A DNA stretch of 64,000 nt from an uncultured Oscillospiraceae bacterium (GTDB lineage Bacteria; Bacillota; Clostridia; Oscillospirales; Oscillospiraceae): NCBI GenBank assembly GCA_934590325.1, contig CAKTOW010000005.1, positions 53,813 to 117,812 on the forward strand, read 5' to 3'. A program made the position numbers and the translations under genes. The notes beneath the pieces were generated by a model that saw nothing but the letters and a program-made list of their open reading frames with translations, had not been told where the DNA came from and did no database searches. Positions 18,027 through 26,682 of the stretch are shown here, in pieces; within the stretch, counting starts at the first letter, position 1; the number at the start of each line of letters is the position of its first letter.

Positions 18027-18434
18027 TCACTGCTTTGCTGCAAATGATTCCATTCGCTCCAATACTCTTAGGTTCTCCAACCAAACCGTGTCATCTAATG
18101 CGCTGGCGCATCGCATACATCTTTCGAGAACATTGGCGAGATACTGCCTATCCGCAAATCTGCACAGCCTGCGCAAAATGCAAAAAGCCCCAGGCCAATT
18201 CATATCACGCAACCACAGCATGAGTTCTCCCAGATAAGGTGCCAGCTCCTCATCAGTCCTTCTTGCCAAAACAAGTGCACAATTTTCCCATACATTCTTG
18301 TTATACCGCTCGCTGCAAGGTTGCAAAAAGGCATTTATGCTCTGCACCTTCTCCGCCAGATCGATTCCCAATGCTTGGTCTGAAGCCGGTCCATTCCAGT
18401 CCAGCAAGCCCATAATATAATCAATATCTGTCAT
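18027..18434 (-). CDS. DUF5071-type protein
   Basis: A 135-residue all-helical protein. The NWPGAFCILRRL segment (residues about 80-91) and the overall pattern of paired helices match the DUF5071 family; proteins of this kind often appear as orphan or immunity-like genes in Firmicutes, function unknown. It is AT-richer than its neighbours and I see no good ribosome site before the ATG at 18434. It starts 24 bases past the recN stop on the same strand, so it could be translated from the recN transcript. Probably a late insertion into this spot (inference). Confidence 0.7.
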   Translation of the reverse strand: MTDIDYIMGLLDWNGPASDQALGIDLAEKVQSINAFLQPCSERYNKNVWENCALVLARRTDEELAPYLGELMLWLRDMNWPGAFCILRRLCRFADRQYLANVLERCMRCASALDDTVWLENLRVLERMESFAAKQ

Positions 18435-18458
18435 CTTTTTCTGCCACGCGTAAATTCT

Positions 18459-20135
18459 TCACAGCTCCGCCCGGAATTTCTCCGCCTGCGCCAGCAGCTC
18501 CTCCGCGCCGTCCAGCATGGTCTGGGACACATGGCTGCCGCCGGTGAGCCGCGCCAGTTCCTGCCGCCGCTGCTCCCTGTCCAGCCGCCGCACCTCCGTG
18601 TAGGTGCGCCCGTTCCGCTCGCCCTTCTCCACGGAGAAATGCGTATCCGCCATGGCCGCCAGCTGCGGCAGATGCGTCACGCACAGCACCTGCTTGCGCC
18701 GGCTGATACGCGCCATCTTCTCCGCCACCTTCTGCGCCGCCCGGCCGGAAACACCGGTGTCCACCTCGTCGAACACCATCGTCCCCACGTGATCCTGTTC
18801 GCTGAGTACGTTCTTCATGGCCAGCATGATGCGGGCCAGCTCGCCGCCGGAGGCTATCTTGTGCATCGGCCGCAGCTCCTCGCCCACATTGGCGGACATC
18901 AGGAACCGCACCGTGTCCATGCCGTCGCTGTCCAGCGGCTTCTCGGCCAAGTCTACGGCAAAGCGTATCTTCCCCATGTCCAGCTGCTGCAGTTCCGTCA
19001 GTATCTGTGCCGTCAGCCGCTTCGCCGCCGCCTTTCGCGCGTCGGACAGCGCCTGCGCCGCCTGCCGCGCCGCTTTCTCCGCCTTACCCAGCTCCTGCTC
19101 CAGGCGCAGCAGCGTGTCTCCGGCGTCCTCGATCTGCGCCAGTTCCTCTGTGCAGCGGTGCAGGTACTCCAGCATGTCCTCCACCGTGGCGCCGTACTTT
19201 TTCTTCAGCCGATACAGCTGGTCCATGCGGCTCTCCACGCGGTCGAGCTCACCGGGGGACACGTCCAGTTCCCCCCGCTTATCCTCCACCGTGGCCGCGA
19301 TGTCGTACACCTCGCTGTACGCCTCGCCCAGCCGCTCATAGAGCGCGCCGAAGCCATCATCCAGATGCCGCACCGCACTTAGGGTGTCCTGCGCCTGCCG
19401 CAGGGCGCTGAGCGCCCCGCCGCCGCTGTCGTCGCCGTTAAGGGCATAGTCCGCCCCGGCCACCGCGTCCAGAAACTTCTCCGCATTGCGGAGCATCCCC
19501 CGCCGCGCCGTCAGCTCCTCTTCCTCGCCGGGCTTCAGTTTCGCCCGCTTCAGTTCCTCTATCTGATACTGCAGCGTGTCCACACGGCGTGCTTTCTCCG
19601 CCTCGTCCATCTGCAGCGCACTGATCTGCCGCCGTATATCTGTAAAGTGTTTATACTTCACCCTATACGTTTCTATAAGGTTTTCCACCTTGCCGAAGCT
19701 GTCCAGATACACGATGTGCTGTTCCTCGTCCAGCAGCTGCTGGCCGTCGTGCTGTCCGTGGATGTTCAGCAGCCGCGCCCCCAGCGCCTTCAGCTGTCCC
19801 ACCGTCACCGGGCGGCCGTTGACACGGCAGACGTTCTTCCCGTCCCCGTGTATCTCTCGCTGCAGCAGCAGCGTACCGTCCGCCTCCGGTTCGATGCCCA
19901 GTGCCGCCGTCAGGTCCGCATCCACACCGGAGAATGTGGCGCCCACAAAAGCCTTGTCCGCCCCCGTACGTATCAACTCCCGGCTGGTGCGCTGTCCCAG
20001 CACGGCGCTTAGGCTGTCGATGACGATGGATTTGCCCGCACCGGTCTCGCCGGTCAGTGCGTTGAACCCCGGCTCAAACGCGATGTCTGCCGCCTCGATG
20101 ATAGCGATATTCTCAATATGCAGCAGCTCCAGCAT
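18459..20135 (-). CDS. recN: DNA repair protein RecN
   Basis: SMC-like ATPase in double-strand break repair. 558 residues. Walker A is GETGAGKSIVIDSL (about 29-42); two long coiled-coil stretches (about 155-370) flank the hinge; the signature and Walker B lie near the end (ASGGELARIMLAMK and MVFDEVDTGVSG). The start at 20135 has GAGGAGGTGAGCGGC; the frame upstream overlaps argR and is noise. Last gene of the dxs-tlyA-nadK-argR-recN chain. Confidence 0.96.
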   Translation of the reverse strand: MLELLHIENIAIIEAADIAFEPGFNALTGETGAGKSIVIDSLSAVLGQRTSRELIRTGADKAFVGATFSGVDADLTAALGIEPEADGTLLLQREIHGDGKNVCRVNGRPVTVGQLKALGARLLNIHGQHDGQQLLDEEQHIVYLDSFGKVENLIETYRVKYKHFTDIRRQISALQMDEAEKARRVDTLQYQIEELKRAKLKPGEEEELTARRGMLRNAEKFLDAVAGADYALNGDDSGGGALSALRQAQDTLSAVRHLDDGFGALYERLGEAYSEVYDIAATVEDKRGELDVSPGELDRVESRMDQLYRLKKKYGATVEDMLEYLHRCTEELAQIEDAGDTLLRLEQELGKAEKAARQAAQALSDARKAAAKRLTAQILTELQQLDMGKIRFAVDLAEKPLDSDGMDTVRFLMSANVGEELRPMHKIASGGELARIMLAMKNVLSEQDHVGTMVFDEVDTGVSGRAAQKVAEKMARISRRKQVLCVTHLPQLAAMADTHFSVEKGERNGRTYTEVRRLDREQRRQELARLTGGSHVSQTMLDGAEELLAQAEKFRAEL

Positions 20136-20148
20136 GCCGCTCACCTCC

Positions 20149-20601
20149 TCAGTGCAGCATCTGCCGCACCTGTTCACAGAAATCCGCCGCGTGGGCGCTA
20201 TCGTGGAACACAAGCAGCACCGTGTCGTCGCCGGCCAGGGTGCCCACGATGTCCGTGTCCTCCATGCTGTCCAGCGCGAAGGCCGCGGCATTGGCCATGC
20301 CGTTCATGGTCTTGATGACCGCCAGATTCTGGGCATTCTCCGCTGACACCACGCACTCGCGGAATATGGTCTGCAGTTTTTCCTCAAAGTTCAGCTTGGG
20401 CATCCGCGCCGACACGGCATAGTGATACCCACCCTTTCCGTCGGGGGCCTTCAGCAGATGCAGCTGCTTGATGTCCCGGGAAACGGTGGCCTGCGTGCAG
20501 GCGAAGCCCCGCTGCGCCAGCAGTTGCATCAGCTGCTCCTGTGTCTCCACCGCGTTTTCCTCGATGATCTGCAGCACCGCGGTCTGTCGGTCATTTTTCA
20601 T
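20149..20601 (-). CDS. argR: Arginine repressor ArgR
   Basis: Hexameric arginine-responsive regulator. 150 residues: N-terminal winged helix (about 1-70, with FACTQATVSRDIKQLHL as recognition helix) and a C-terminal oligomerisation and arginine-binding domain holding GTLAGDDTVLLVF. Overlaps the nadK stop by 11 bases. In Firmicutes this member of the dxs-recN cluster (AhrC type) regulates arginine genes elsewhere. Confidence 0.94.
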   Translation of the reverse strand: MKNDRQTAVLQIIEENAVETQEQLMQLLAQRGFACTQATVSRDIKQLHLLKAPDGKGGYHYAVSARMPKLNFEEKLQTIFRECVVSAENAQNLAVIKTMNGMANAAAFALDSMEDTDIVGTLAGDDTVLLVFHDSAHAADFCEQVRQMLH

Positions 20602-21469
20602 GCTTCAACGCCTCCGTCCCCATTTTGGAATCCAGTATCTCACAAAAGCTTTTTTTGCTCAGCCGCACCAGCCTGGTCACGAATTTCGACTGCCGCGCCC
20701 GCACCACGTCACCGTTCCGCAGGGAGAACGCCTTGCCGCCGTCCACGGACAGATACACGAACTTCCGGTTGGCGTCCGCGGTCTCCACCATAATGGTGTG
20801 CTCCGGCGACAGCACGTAGCTCCCCGCCCGGGTGGAGTGGGGACATATAGGCGTCAGCAGCAGGTTGTGGGCCGTGGGCTCCACGATGGGCCCACCGGCG
20901 GCCATGGAATACCCCGTGGAGCCGGTAGGTGTGGACACGATGGCGCCGTCGCCGGTGATCCGGGTCAGACGTCCCTCCTCGGTGGACACGTCCAGCCGCA
21001 CCACCCGCGCCACGCTGCCCTTGGAGATGACCGCGTCGTTCAGCGCGATGTTGCTGTATACCGGCTTGCCGTCCCGCAGCACCGTCACATCCAGCATCAT
21101 CCGCGCCTCCACGGCAAAGCTCCAGTCCTTCAGGTCGATGAGCCGCTCCAGCTCATTGGGCTCCAGCTCGGACATAAAGCCCAGGCTGCCCAGGTTGATG
21201 CCCAGCACCGGTACGCTATGCAGCGCCACCGTTCTGGCCAGATGCAGGATGGTGCCGTCGCCGCCGAAGGCGATCAGCATGTCCGCCCGCTTGATCTCCT
21301 GCTGCAGCTGCCGGATGGGCACCCCCAGCTGGTCATCGTAGCCCTCCCGGCTGAAGGGCAGGCACACCACCGTTTCAAAGCCGATGGCCTCCAGCAGCTC
21401 CTTGGCGCGCTTAGCCACCTTCAATTCACCGTCCCGATAGGGGTTCGGGCACAGGATCACACGCTTCAT
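20591..21469 (-). CDS. nadK: NAD kinase
   Basis: Makes NADP from NAD. 292 residues. The GGDGT motif is seen in FGGDGTILHLAR (about 69-80), the NE/D motif in ALNDAVISKG, and the TPTGSTGYSMAAGGPIV loop follows. Sits between tlyA and argR with overlaps at both ends, so it is translationally coupled. Confidence 0.96.
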   Translation of the reverse strand: MKRVILCPNPYRDGELKVAKRAKELLEAIGFETVVCLPFSREGYDDQLGVPIRQLQQEIKRADMLIAFGGDGTILHLARTVALHSVPVLGINLGSLGFMSELEPNELERLIDLKDWSFAVEARMMLDVTVLRDGKPVYSNIALNDAVISKGSVARVVRLDVSTEEGRLTRITGDGAIVSTPTGSTGYSMAAGGPIVEPTAHNLLLTPICPHSTRAGSYVLSPEHTIMVETADANRKFVYLSVDGGKAFSLRNGDVVRARQSKFVTRLVRLSKKSFCEILDSKMGTEALKHEK

Positions 21470-22284
21470 ACTTCTCCATGACCTTCCTTCAACTCAGAGT
21501 GAGAGGCGTCCACCAACGCCTGCAGGTCGGGGATGCAGTCCTCCCCGCCGTTCTTTTTCAGATACCCCAGATACTCGATATTTCCCTCCGGCCCGCGAAT
21601 AGGCGAGAACGTGATACCAAGCACTGTAAAGTCGTTTTCCTTTGCGTGCACGAGGAAGTTCTCCAGTACCTCAAGGTGTACCTTCGGGTCCCGGACGACT
21701 CCCTTCTTCCCCACTTTTTCCCGCCCCGCCTCGAATTGGGGCTTGATCAGGCACGCCACCTCGCCGCCGCTGCGCAGCAGCTGGTACAGCGCCGGGAATA
21801 TCAGCTTCAGCGAGATGAAGCTCACATCGATGGACGCAAAGTCCAGCTCCTCCGGTATCTGCTCCCTGCTGAGATACCGGGCGTTGGTGCGCTCCAGACA
21901 CACCACCCTCTCATCGCTGCGCAGCTTCCAGTCCAGCTGGCCGTAGCCCACGTCCACGGCGTAGACCTTCGCCGCGCCGTTCTGCAGCATGCAGTCCGTG
22001 AACCCGCCGGTGGACGCGCCGATGTCGGCGCACACTTTGCCCTCCAGCGTGATGGGAAACGTCTGCATGGCCTTTTCCAGCTTCAGCCCGCCCCGGCTCA
22101 CATACCGCAGGGCGTGGCCGCGCACCTCTACGTTGGCGTCCTCCGCCACCGGCGTGCCGGGCTTGTCCGACCGCTGGCCATCCACGAATACCAGCCCCGC
22201 CATAATGGTGGCCTGCGCCTTCTGGCGGCTCTCGCACAGTCCCCGCTCGGTCAGCAGCACATCCAGTCTTGTCTTTTTGCTCAC
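21466..22284 (-). CDS. tlyA: TlyA-family rRNA methyltransferase
   Basis: S4 domain plus FtsJ-like methyltransferase; family members 2'-O-methylate 16S/23S rRNA, and some were first called hemolysins. 272 residues: S4 domain (about 5-65, RLDVLLTERGLCESRQKAQ), SAM motif ADIGASTGGFTDCML (about 88-102), catalytic K-D-K-E residues spread over VYAVDVGYGQLDWKLR and LDFASIDVSFISLK. Four-base overlaps with dxs and nadK. Confidence 0.94.
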   Translation of the reverse strand: MSKKTRLDVLLTERGLCESRQKAQATIMAGLVFVDGQRSDKPGTPVAEDANVEVRGHALRYVSRGGLKLEKAMQTFPITLEGKVCADIGASTGGFTDCMLQNGAAKVYAVDVGYGQLDWKLRSDERVVCLERTNARYLSREQIPEELDFASIDVSFISLKLIFPALYQLLRSGGEVACLIKPQFEAGREKVGKKGVVRDPKVHLEVLENFLVHAKENDFTVLGITFSPIRGPEGNIEYLGYLKKNGGEDCIPDLQALVDASHSELKEGHGEV

Positions 22285-24128
22285 GCCAACACCTCCCGCA
22301 CCGCCTGCGCAATGCCCTCCGCGTCCAGCCCCAGCGCGTGCCAGAGCTGCGCGGTGCTGCCCTGGGACGGCAGCGCCGTCCCAGCATTCCGCAGCAGCAC
22401 TCTCTCTATATCCGTGCCCCGCTCCAACAACAGCGCGCTCACTCTCTCACCCAGGCCCCCTGCGCGGAGCTGGTCCTCCGCCGCCACCAGGCGTTTCACA
22501 CCCGCCAGCGCGCCGCACAGCGCCCCGCCGTCCAGCGGCGACACCCTGTCCACCTTGATGACCCGGACGCTGACGCCCTCCTCTTCCAGCGTTTCCGCCG
22601 CCCGGAGCGCCTCGCCCGTCAGGATGCCGCAGGTGACGATGGCCGCATCCCGGCCCTCCCGCAGCACACGGACGGCGCCGCCGTCCCATGTTCCGGTATA
22701 GCCGTTCTCCCCGCCGCGGGGATACCGCACCGCCACCGGGCCCTCCGTTTCCAGCACCGCCCGGCGCAGCATCTGCCGCAGCTCCGTGAAGCTGGCCGGC
22801 GACAGCACCGTCATGCCCGGTATCTGGCTCAGATAATCCAGGCACCCGTGGTGTGTCTCGCCGTCCGCTCCCACGATGCCGCAGCGATCCACCGCCAGCA
22901 CTCCGTGGAGCTTCTCCAGCGCCATGTCCTGCACCAGCATGTCATAGCCCCGCTGCAGGAAGCTGTCATACACGGCGAACACCGGCACCAGCCCCTGTTT
23001 GGCCATGCCGCCGGCCATCGCCACGCCGTGCCCCTCGGCAATACCCACGTCGAAGAACCGCGCCGGGAACTCCTTGGCAAAGCCCGTCAGCCCCGTGCCG
23101 TCCGCCATGGCGGCGGTGATGGCGCACACGCGCCCGTCCTCCCGCGCCAGCTGGCGCAGCGTTTCGCCGAACACGTGGGAGAATGTCTCGCCGCTCTCCT
23201 TATACACCTTGCCTGTAGCCGGGTCAAAGGGCGACACACCGTGGAATTTCTCCGGCTCCCGCAGGGCGTAGGCATAGCCGTTGCCCTTCACCGTGTGGAC
23301 ATGTACCAGCACGGGACGCCCGGCCTCCCGCGCCTCCCGCAGCACCACCGTCAGCCGCTGCACATCGTGACCGTCCACCGGCCCCATGTACGCAAAGCCC
23401 ATGTCCTCAAACACGGTGCTCACCGGCGGCAGCAGCGTCTTTTTCAGCGCCGTTTTCAACTCGTGGCTCCACTCGTACAACGTCCGTCCCGCCGGCAGCT
23501 TTTCCAGTGCCTTCCGGTACTTTTTCTTGAACTCATAGTACTCCGGCTCCGTCCGCATCCTGGCCAGGTGCTTGGACAGCCCGCCCACATTCTGGTCGAT
23601 GGACATCCCGTTGTCGTTGAGGATGACCACCATGGGCTCGCCGCTGCCGCCGGCGTCGTTGAGCCCCTCAAAGCTCAATCCACCGCCCAGCGCCCCGTCG
23701 CCGATGACCGCCACCACCTGGTAGTCCCGGTGCAGCAGCGTCCGCGCCCGCGCCATGCCCAACGCCACAGACACCGAGTCCGAGGCGTGCCCGGCCATAA
23801 AGGCGTCGTGCTCGCTCTCGTAGGGCTTGGGGAACCCCGACAGTCCTCCGAACTGCCGCAGCGTGCCGAACAGCTCCCGCCGCCCGGTCAGCGCCTTGTG
23901 TACGTAGCACTGGTGTCCCACGTCCAGTACCAACCGGTCGCTGGCGGTGTCGAACACCCGGTGTATGGCCACCGTCAACTCCACCGCACCCAGGTTGGAC
24001 GCCAGGTGCCCGCCGGTGCGGGACACCTGCTCCACCAAAAACCGCCGCAGCTCCTGGCACAGCTGCGCCGTCTGTTCCTCCGTCAGACGCTTCACGTCCG
24101 CCGGACTGTTGATCTTCTCTAAAATCAA
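22281..24128 (-). CDS. dxs: 1-deoxy-D-xylulose-5-phosphate synthase
   Basis: First step of the MEP isoprenoid pathway, thiamine-diphosphate dependent, from pyruvate and glyceraldehyde 3-phosphate. 615 residues. The ThDP motif is GDGALGGGLSFEGLNDAG (about 147-164), the acid of the second domain is in VGIAEGHGVAMAGGMA (about 360-375). Heads the five-gene chain down to recN; the usual upstream xseAB and ispA genes are absent here. Confidence 0.97.
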   Translation of the reverse strand: MILEKINSPADVKRLTEEQTAQLCQELRRFLVEQVSRTGGHLASNLGAVELTVAIHRVFDTASDRLVLDVGHQCYVHKALTGRRELFGTLRQFGGLSGFPKPYESEHDAFMAGHASDSVSVALGMARARTLLHRDYQVVAVIGDGALGGGLSFEGLNDAGGSGEPMVVILNDNGMSIDQNVGGLSKHLARMRTEPEYYEFKKKYRKALEKLPAGRTLYEWSHELKTALKKTLLPPVSTVFEDMGFAYMGPVDGHDVQRLTVVLREAREAGRPVLVHVHTVKGNGYAYALREPEKFHGVSPFDPATGKVYKESGETFSHVFGETLRQLAREDGRVCAITAAMADGTGLTGFAKEFPARFFDVGIAEGHGVAMAGGMAKQGLVPVFAVYDSFLQRGYDMLVQDMALEKLHGVLAVDRCGIVGADGETHHGCLDYLSQIPGMTVLSPASFTELRQMLRRAVLETEGPVAVRYPRGGENGYTGTWDGGAVRVLREGRDAAIVTCGILTGEALRAAETLEEEGVSVRVIKVDRVSPLDGGALCGALAGVKRLVAAEDQLRAGGLGERVSALLLERGTDIERVLLRNAGTALPSQGSTAQLWHALGLDAEGIAQAVREVLA

Positions 24129-24195
24129 ATCTGTCTCCGTCCTTTATCATCGCGGCAGGGCGCATGCCCCACCGTCCCATTTTAAGTAGCATACC

Positions 24196-24224
24196 ATTCT
24201 ACCACACCGCTATGGGATTTACAA
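24196..24224 (-). promoter_or_regulatory. Candidate promoter of the dxs operon
   Basis: On the minus strand TTGTAA (24219-24224) and TAGAAT (24196-24201) are 17 bp apart, 68 bases before dxs. Only a moderate match. Confidence 0.4.
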
Positions 24225-24298
24225 CTATTTATGCAAAGTATTCTGTATATACATTCTCTATGCATCTTCTTCTGTTACCGCCTTGTTACCCTTTTGTA

Positions 24299-24327
24299 GT
24301 GACTTCTCCCCCGCATTCTGCTATACT
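24299..24327 (+). promoter_or_regulatory. Candidate promoter of the 349-residue protein gene
   Basis: GTGACT (24299-24304) and TATACT (24322-24327), 17 bp apart, about 66 bases before the start at 24394. Confidence 0.45.
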
Positions 24328-24393
24328 TTCATCAACAATTTCCGGTTTCCGTGTCACTTTTCACCGCATTTTAACAGAAAGGATCGTCCGTTC

Positions 24394-25443
24394 ATGACCA
24401 AGAAAGAGAAAACCAAGCTCATCGTGTGGAGCTGCGTCGGCGCGGCTCTTGTGACCGCCATTCTGCTGTTTTTCCTCCTGCCCCGCCGCGGGGACAAGCT
24501 ACTCCGGCTGCCCGATGTATCGGAGGTTCACGGCCTTTACATGGTGGACTCTACGGTCACGCCCTACGACGTCAATCATTTCTTCGACATCGACAGCACC
24601 ACAAAGAGCGCCGAGCTGGTCCAAGAGTATTACGACCTCCTCACCCGGACAAAGCTGTACTTTGTCAACACCACCGGCGGCATCAAGTACTACGCCGACG
24701 AACCGAACACCGGCGAGCTGATCAGCGTCTACGTCTGGTGCAACGACGTGCTGAAGCCCGTCACCTTCCGCCCGGACGGCATAGTCTACTACGGCAGCTG
24801 CAGCTACCGCATCAGGGACGAGGCCCTGCTGTCCGAGTACCTGGCGCTCTTTGAGCGCATCAAGGAAGCCTCCGCGGACGAGGGCATCTCCCACGGCAAT
24901 GCCTCCCAGGAGCAGTTTGACGCCTATCAGAAGCTGTTCGACGCCCCCAGCTGGTACGCCCAGGCGGTGGCCGCGCCCTTTTCCGACGGCAGCGTGAACC
25001 TGAACAGCATGTTCTACGACGGCCTGTCCTATGATGAAAACGGCGACCCGGTCTACGGCGGCTTCGTCACGGCGGAGGACGGCGACGAGTGGGCATGGGT
25101 ACAGGAGAACGTCCCCGGTGCTACGGAGACCGATGTCTCCCGCCTGCCCCGTGAGGGTATGTATCAGGTGCTGCGCAGTACGATCTACGGCAAGGCCCCC
25201 ATCCCAGAGGACCTGGCCCCGGAGGGCTGGACGTACTGGGACGAGACCGACTGCTGGTACCACGCCCACGGCGACACCGGCATCAACTCCGTTACCCTCA
25301 CCTACGCCCGCCTGGACGGCGGCGGCAGCGGATTCTTCCAGTTTGAGAACGCCTTCGGCCAGATCTGCACCATCGACTTTGTCCTGGGCCAGATGGAGCA
25401 GGACGCCGGGCATGTGTACCTCCGCGGCTGCGATGCCCAGTGA
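24394..25443 (+). CDS. Membrane-anchored protein of unknown function
   Basis: I do not recognise this 349-residue protein. It begins MTKKEKTKL and has one membrane helix (about residues 10-28, rich in V, A, I, L, F), so most of it probably lies outside the cell. The outer part is rich in Tyr, Asp and Trp and contains a DDE-poor, non-enzymatic-looking sequence with two YYxxL/YYG segments; no catalytic motif is visible. Start chosen at 24394 (AAAGGATCG site). It is monocistronic, with a promoter and a strong terminator of its own. Confidence 0.75.
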   Translation: MTKKEKTKLIVWSCVGAALVTAILLFFLLPRRGDKLLRLPDVSEVHGLYMVDSTVTPYDVNHFFDIDSTTKSAELVQEYYDLLTRTKLYFVNTTGGIKYYADEPNTGELISVYVWCNDVLKPVTFRPDGIVYYGSCSYRIRDEALLSEYLALFERIKEASADEGISHGNASQEQFDAYQKLFDAPSWYAQAVAAPFSDGSVNLNSMFYDGLSYDENGDPVYGGFVTAEDGDEWAWVQENVPGATETDVSRLPREGMYQVLRSTIYGKAPIPEDLAPEGWTYWDETDCWYHAHGDTGINSVTLTYARLDGGGSGFFQFENAFGQICTIDFVLGQMEQDAGHVYLRGCDAQ

Positions 25444-25460
25444 ATCGGCCACCATACGAA

Positions 25461-25491
25461 AAGTGCCTGTCAGTCAAGCTGACAGGCACTT
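25461..25491 (+). terminator. Terminator after the 349-residue protein gene
   Basis: A perfect 13-bp stem (AAGTGCCTGTCAG) with a 5-nt loop and six T residues. Confidence 0.92.
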
Positions 25492-25548
25492 TTTTCCTCC
25501 CTCCCACATAGGATATACCTGTAACGAACCCCATAAGGAGGTCATCCT

Positions 25549-25797
25549 ATGAACGAACAGGACATCATGAACAAGCTGAAAAGCGACCCCCGCACGCTAA
25601 AGTCCGTCATGCAGTCCCAGGACGGCCAGGCGCTGCTGGGACTGCTCTCCGGCGGCGACAGCGCCGCGCTGGGGCAGGCAGCGCGCCAGGCCGCCTCCGG
25701 CGACACGGCGGCGCTGAGCGCCATGCTCTCCCGCGTGCTGTCCAGTCCCCAGGGCGCGGAGCTGGTACAGCGGCTGGAAAACAGGCTTCAACAATAA
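25549..25797 (+). CDS. Small helical protein, first of a three-gene run
   Basis: 82 residues, mostly Ala, Gln, Leu, Ser: helical with no cysteine and no membrane segment. Opens MNEQDIMNKLKSDP; an AAGGAGG site sits before the ATG. Unknown family to me. It is followed after 18 bases by a gene of similar style, with an LSDPG/KSDPR-like opening shared by both, so the two may be distant paralogues. The run resembles small sporulation-associated genes, but that is a guess. Confidence 0.7.
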   Translation: MNEQDIMNKLKSDPRTLKSVMQSQDGQALLGLLSGGDSAALGQAARQAASGDTAALSAMLSRVLSSPQGAELVQRLENRLQQ

Positions 25798-25815
25798 CGG
25801 AAAGGAGGACGCAGC

Positions 25816-26184
25816 GTGTCTGAACTGGATGAAAAACTCAATGCGCTGCTGTCCGACCCCGGCAGCATGGCGCAGATCATGCAGCTGGCCCAGCAGCTCT
25901 CCGGCTCCGTGGGCGGCGACACCCCGGCACAGCAGCCGCAGCAGCCTGCGCCGCCGGTACCCGTACCGCCTTTGGGCGGTCTCGACCCCCAGGCTATCGT
26001 CAAATACCTCCCGCTCCTGCAGGAGCTGACCCGGGATACCAGCCAGACCACCCAGCTGCTCTACGCCCTGCGCCCCTTCCTGAAGGACGATAAGCAGGAC
26101 AAGGTGGCCCGCGCCGCCAAGCTGGCGCGGCTCATCACCATCGGCAAGCGCTTTCTGACGGAAGGGGGCGGTCTGCCTGTATAA
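25816..26184 (+). CDS. Helical protein with a Pro/Gln linker
   Basis: 122 residues from a GTG at 25816 (AAAGGAGGACG site). An N-terminal helix pair (residues 1-32), a Gln/Pro/Val linker (about 36-56, PAQQPQQPAPP), then a C-terminal helical part ending in basic residues (DDKQDKVARAAKLARLITIGKRFL). Unknown function. Middle gene of the run; overlaps the next by 8 bases. Confidence 0.7.
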   Translation: MSELDEKLNALLSDPGSMAQIMQLAQQLSGSVGGDTPAQQPQQPAPPVPVPPLGGLDPQAIVKYLPLLQELTRDTSQTTQLLYALRPFLKDDKQDKVARAAKLARLITIGKRFLTEGGGLPV

Positions 26185-26461
26185 CCGCTACATCCGCGGC
26201 GAGGACGGCGCCTACACCCGCGTTCCCGTGGACGAAGCGCCCCCGCCCCGGCGCGATCCTCCGCCCAACGGCGCACCGCCGCCCCCTCCGCCGCCGGACG
26301 GCGCACCGGAGCGCGGCTTTTTCAACGACCTGTTGGAAAAGCTGCACCTGGGCGACCTGGACGCCGGGGACCTGCTGCTCCTGTTCCTACTGTTCTACCT
26401 CTCCCGGCAAAAGGCCGACGAGGAGCTGCTCATCGCCATCGGTCTGCTGCTGATACTGTGA
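26177..26461 (+). CDS. Proline-rich membrane-tail protein
   Basis: About 94 residues if it begins at the CTG at 26177, reading LYNRYIRGEDGAYTRV; I recall similar N-termini (MYNRY...) in small Oscillospiraceae proteins. The first ordinary start is GTG 26228 (77 residues). A Pro-rich middle (about 20-45, PPPPPP) is followed by an amphipathic stretch and a C-terminal hydrophobic helix (DLLLLFLLFYL, then IAIGLLLIL). A GGAAGGGGGCGG site precedes the CTG. Unknown function, probably membrane-associated by its tail. Confidence 0.6.
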   Translation: MYNRYIRGEDGAYTRVPVDEAPPPRRDPPPNGAPPPPPPPDGAPERGFFNDLLEKLHLGDLDAGDLLLLFLLFYLSRQKADEELLIAIGLLLIL

Positions 26462-26477
26462 CTTCCAGCATTTGCAT

Positions 26478-26506
26478 TTGCAAAATGGTTACAAAACGGT
26501 TACAAT
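26478..26506 (+). promoter_or_regulatory. Promoter of the 21-residue peptide gene
   Basis: TTGCAA (26478-26483) and TACAAT (26501-26506), 17 bp apart, with a repeated GGTTACAA in the spacer. It lies between the upstream run and the peptide gene, so the peptide has its own promoter. Confidence 0.6.
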
Positions 26507-26550
26507 GTGCCCATCCTTGCAAGGGAAATCCAAACATAGGAGGTCACAGT

Positions 26551-26616
26551 ATGTTCTGCAATTTCGACTGCGCTTCCCTGCTGAAGCTGCTGTGCGGTTT
26601 CTTCGGCAAGTGCTGA
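26551..26616 (+). CDS. 21-residue Cys-rich peptide
   Basis: A tiny reading frame, ATG to TGA, with a near-perfect ribosome site (AGGAGG, 8 bases before the ATG), its own promoter and an intrinsic terminator. The peptide starts MFCNFDCASLL and has four cysteines (residues 3, 7, 15, 21), two Lys and one Asp, with a hydrophobic centre. No leader or modification genes lie beside it. It could be a small membrane or metal-binding peptide; function unknown. Confidence 0.6.
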   Translation: MFCNFDCASLLKLLCGFFGKC

Positions 26617-26632
26617 CGCATATACGCACATA

Positions 26633-26667
26633 AAAACATCCCCCGACAGTCCGTCGGGGGATGTTTT
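26633..26667. terminator. Bidirectional terminator
   Basis: A 15-bp stem (AAACATCCCCCGAC and complement) flanked by A and T runs lies between the peptide gene (+) and the converging GGGtGRT gene (-) and can serve both. Confidence 0.9.
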
Positions 26668-26682
26668 GTCTGTAAATAGAGA

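Noticed and set aside
22269..24122. 617-residue plus-strand frame over dxs
   Set aside because: Antisense shadow; His/Arg/Gln-rich with no known motif.
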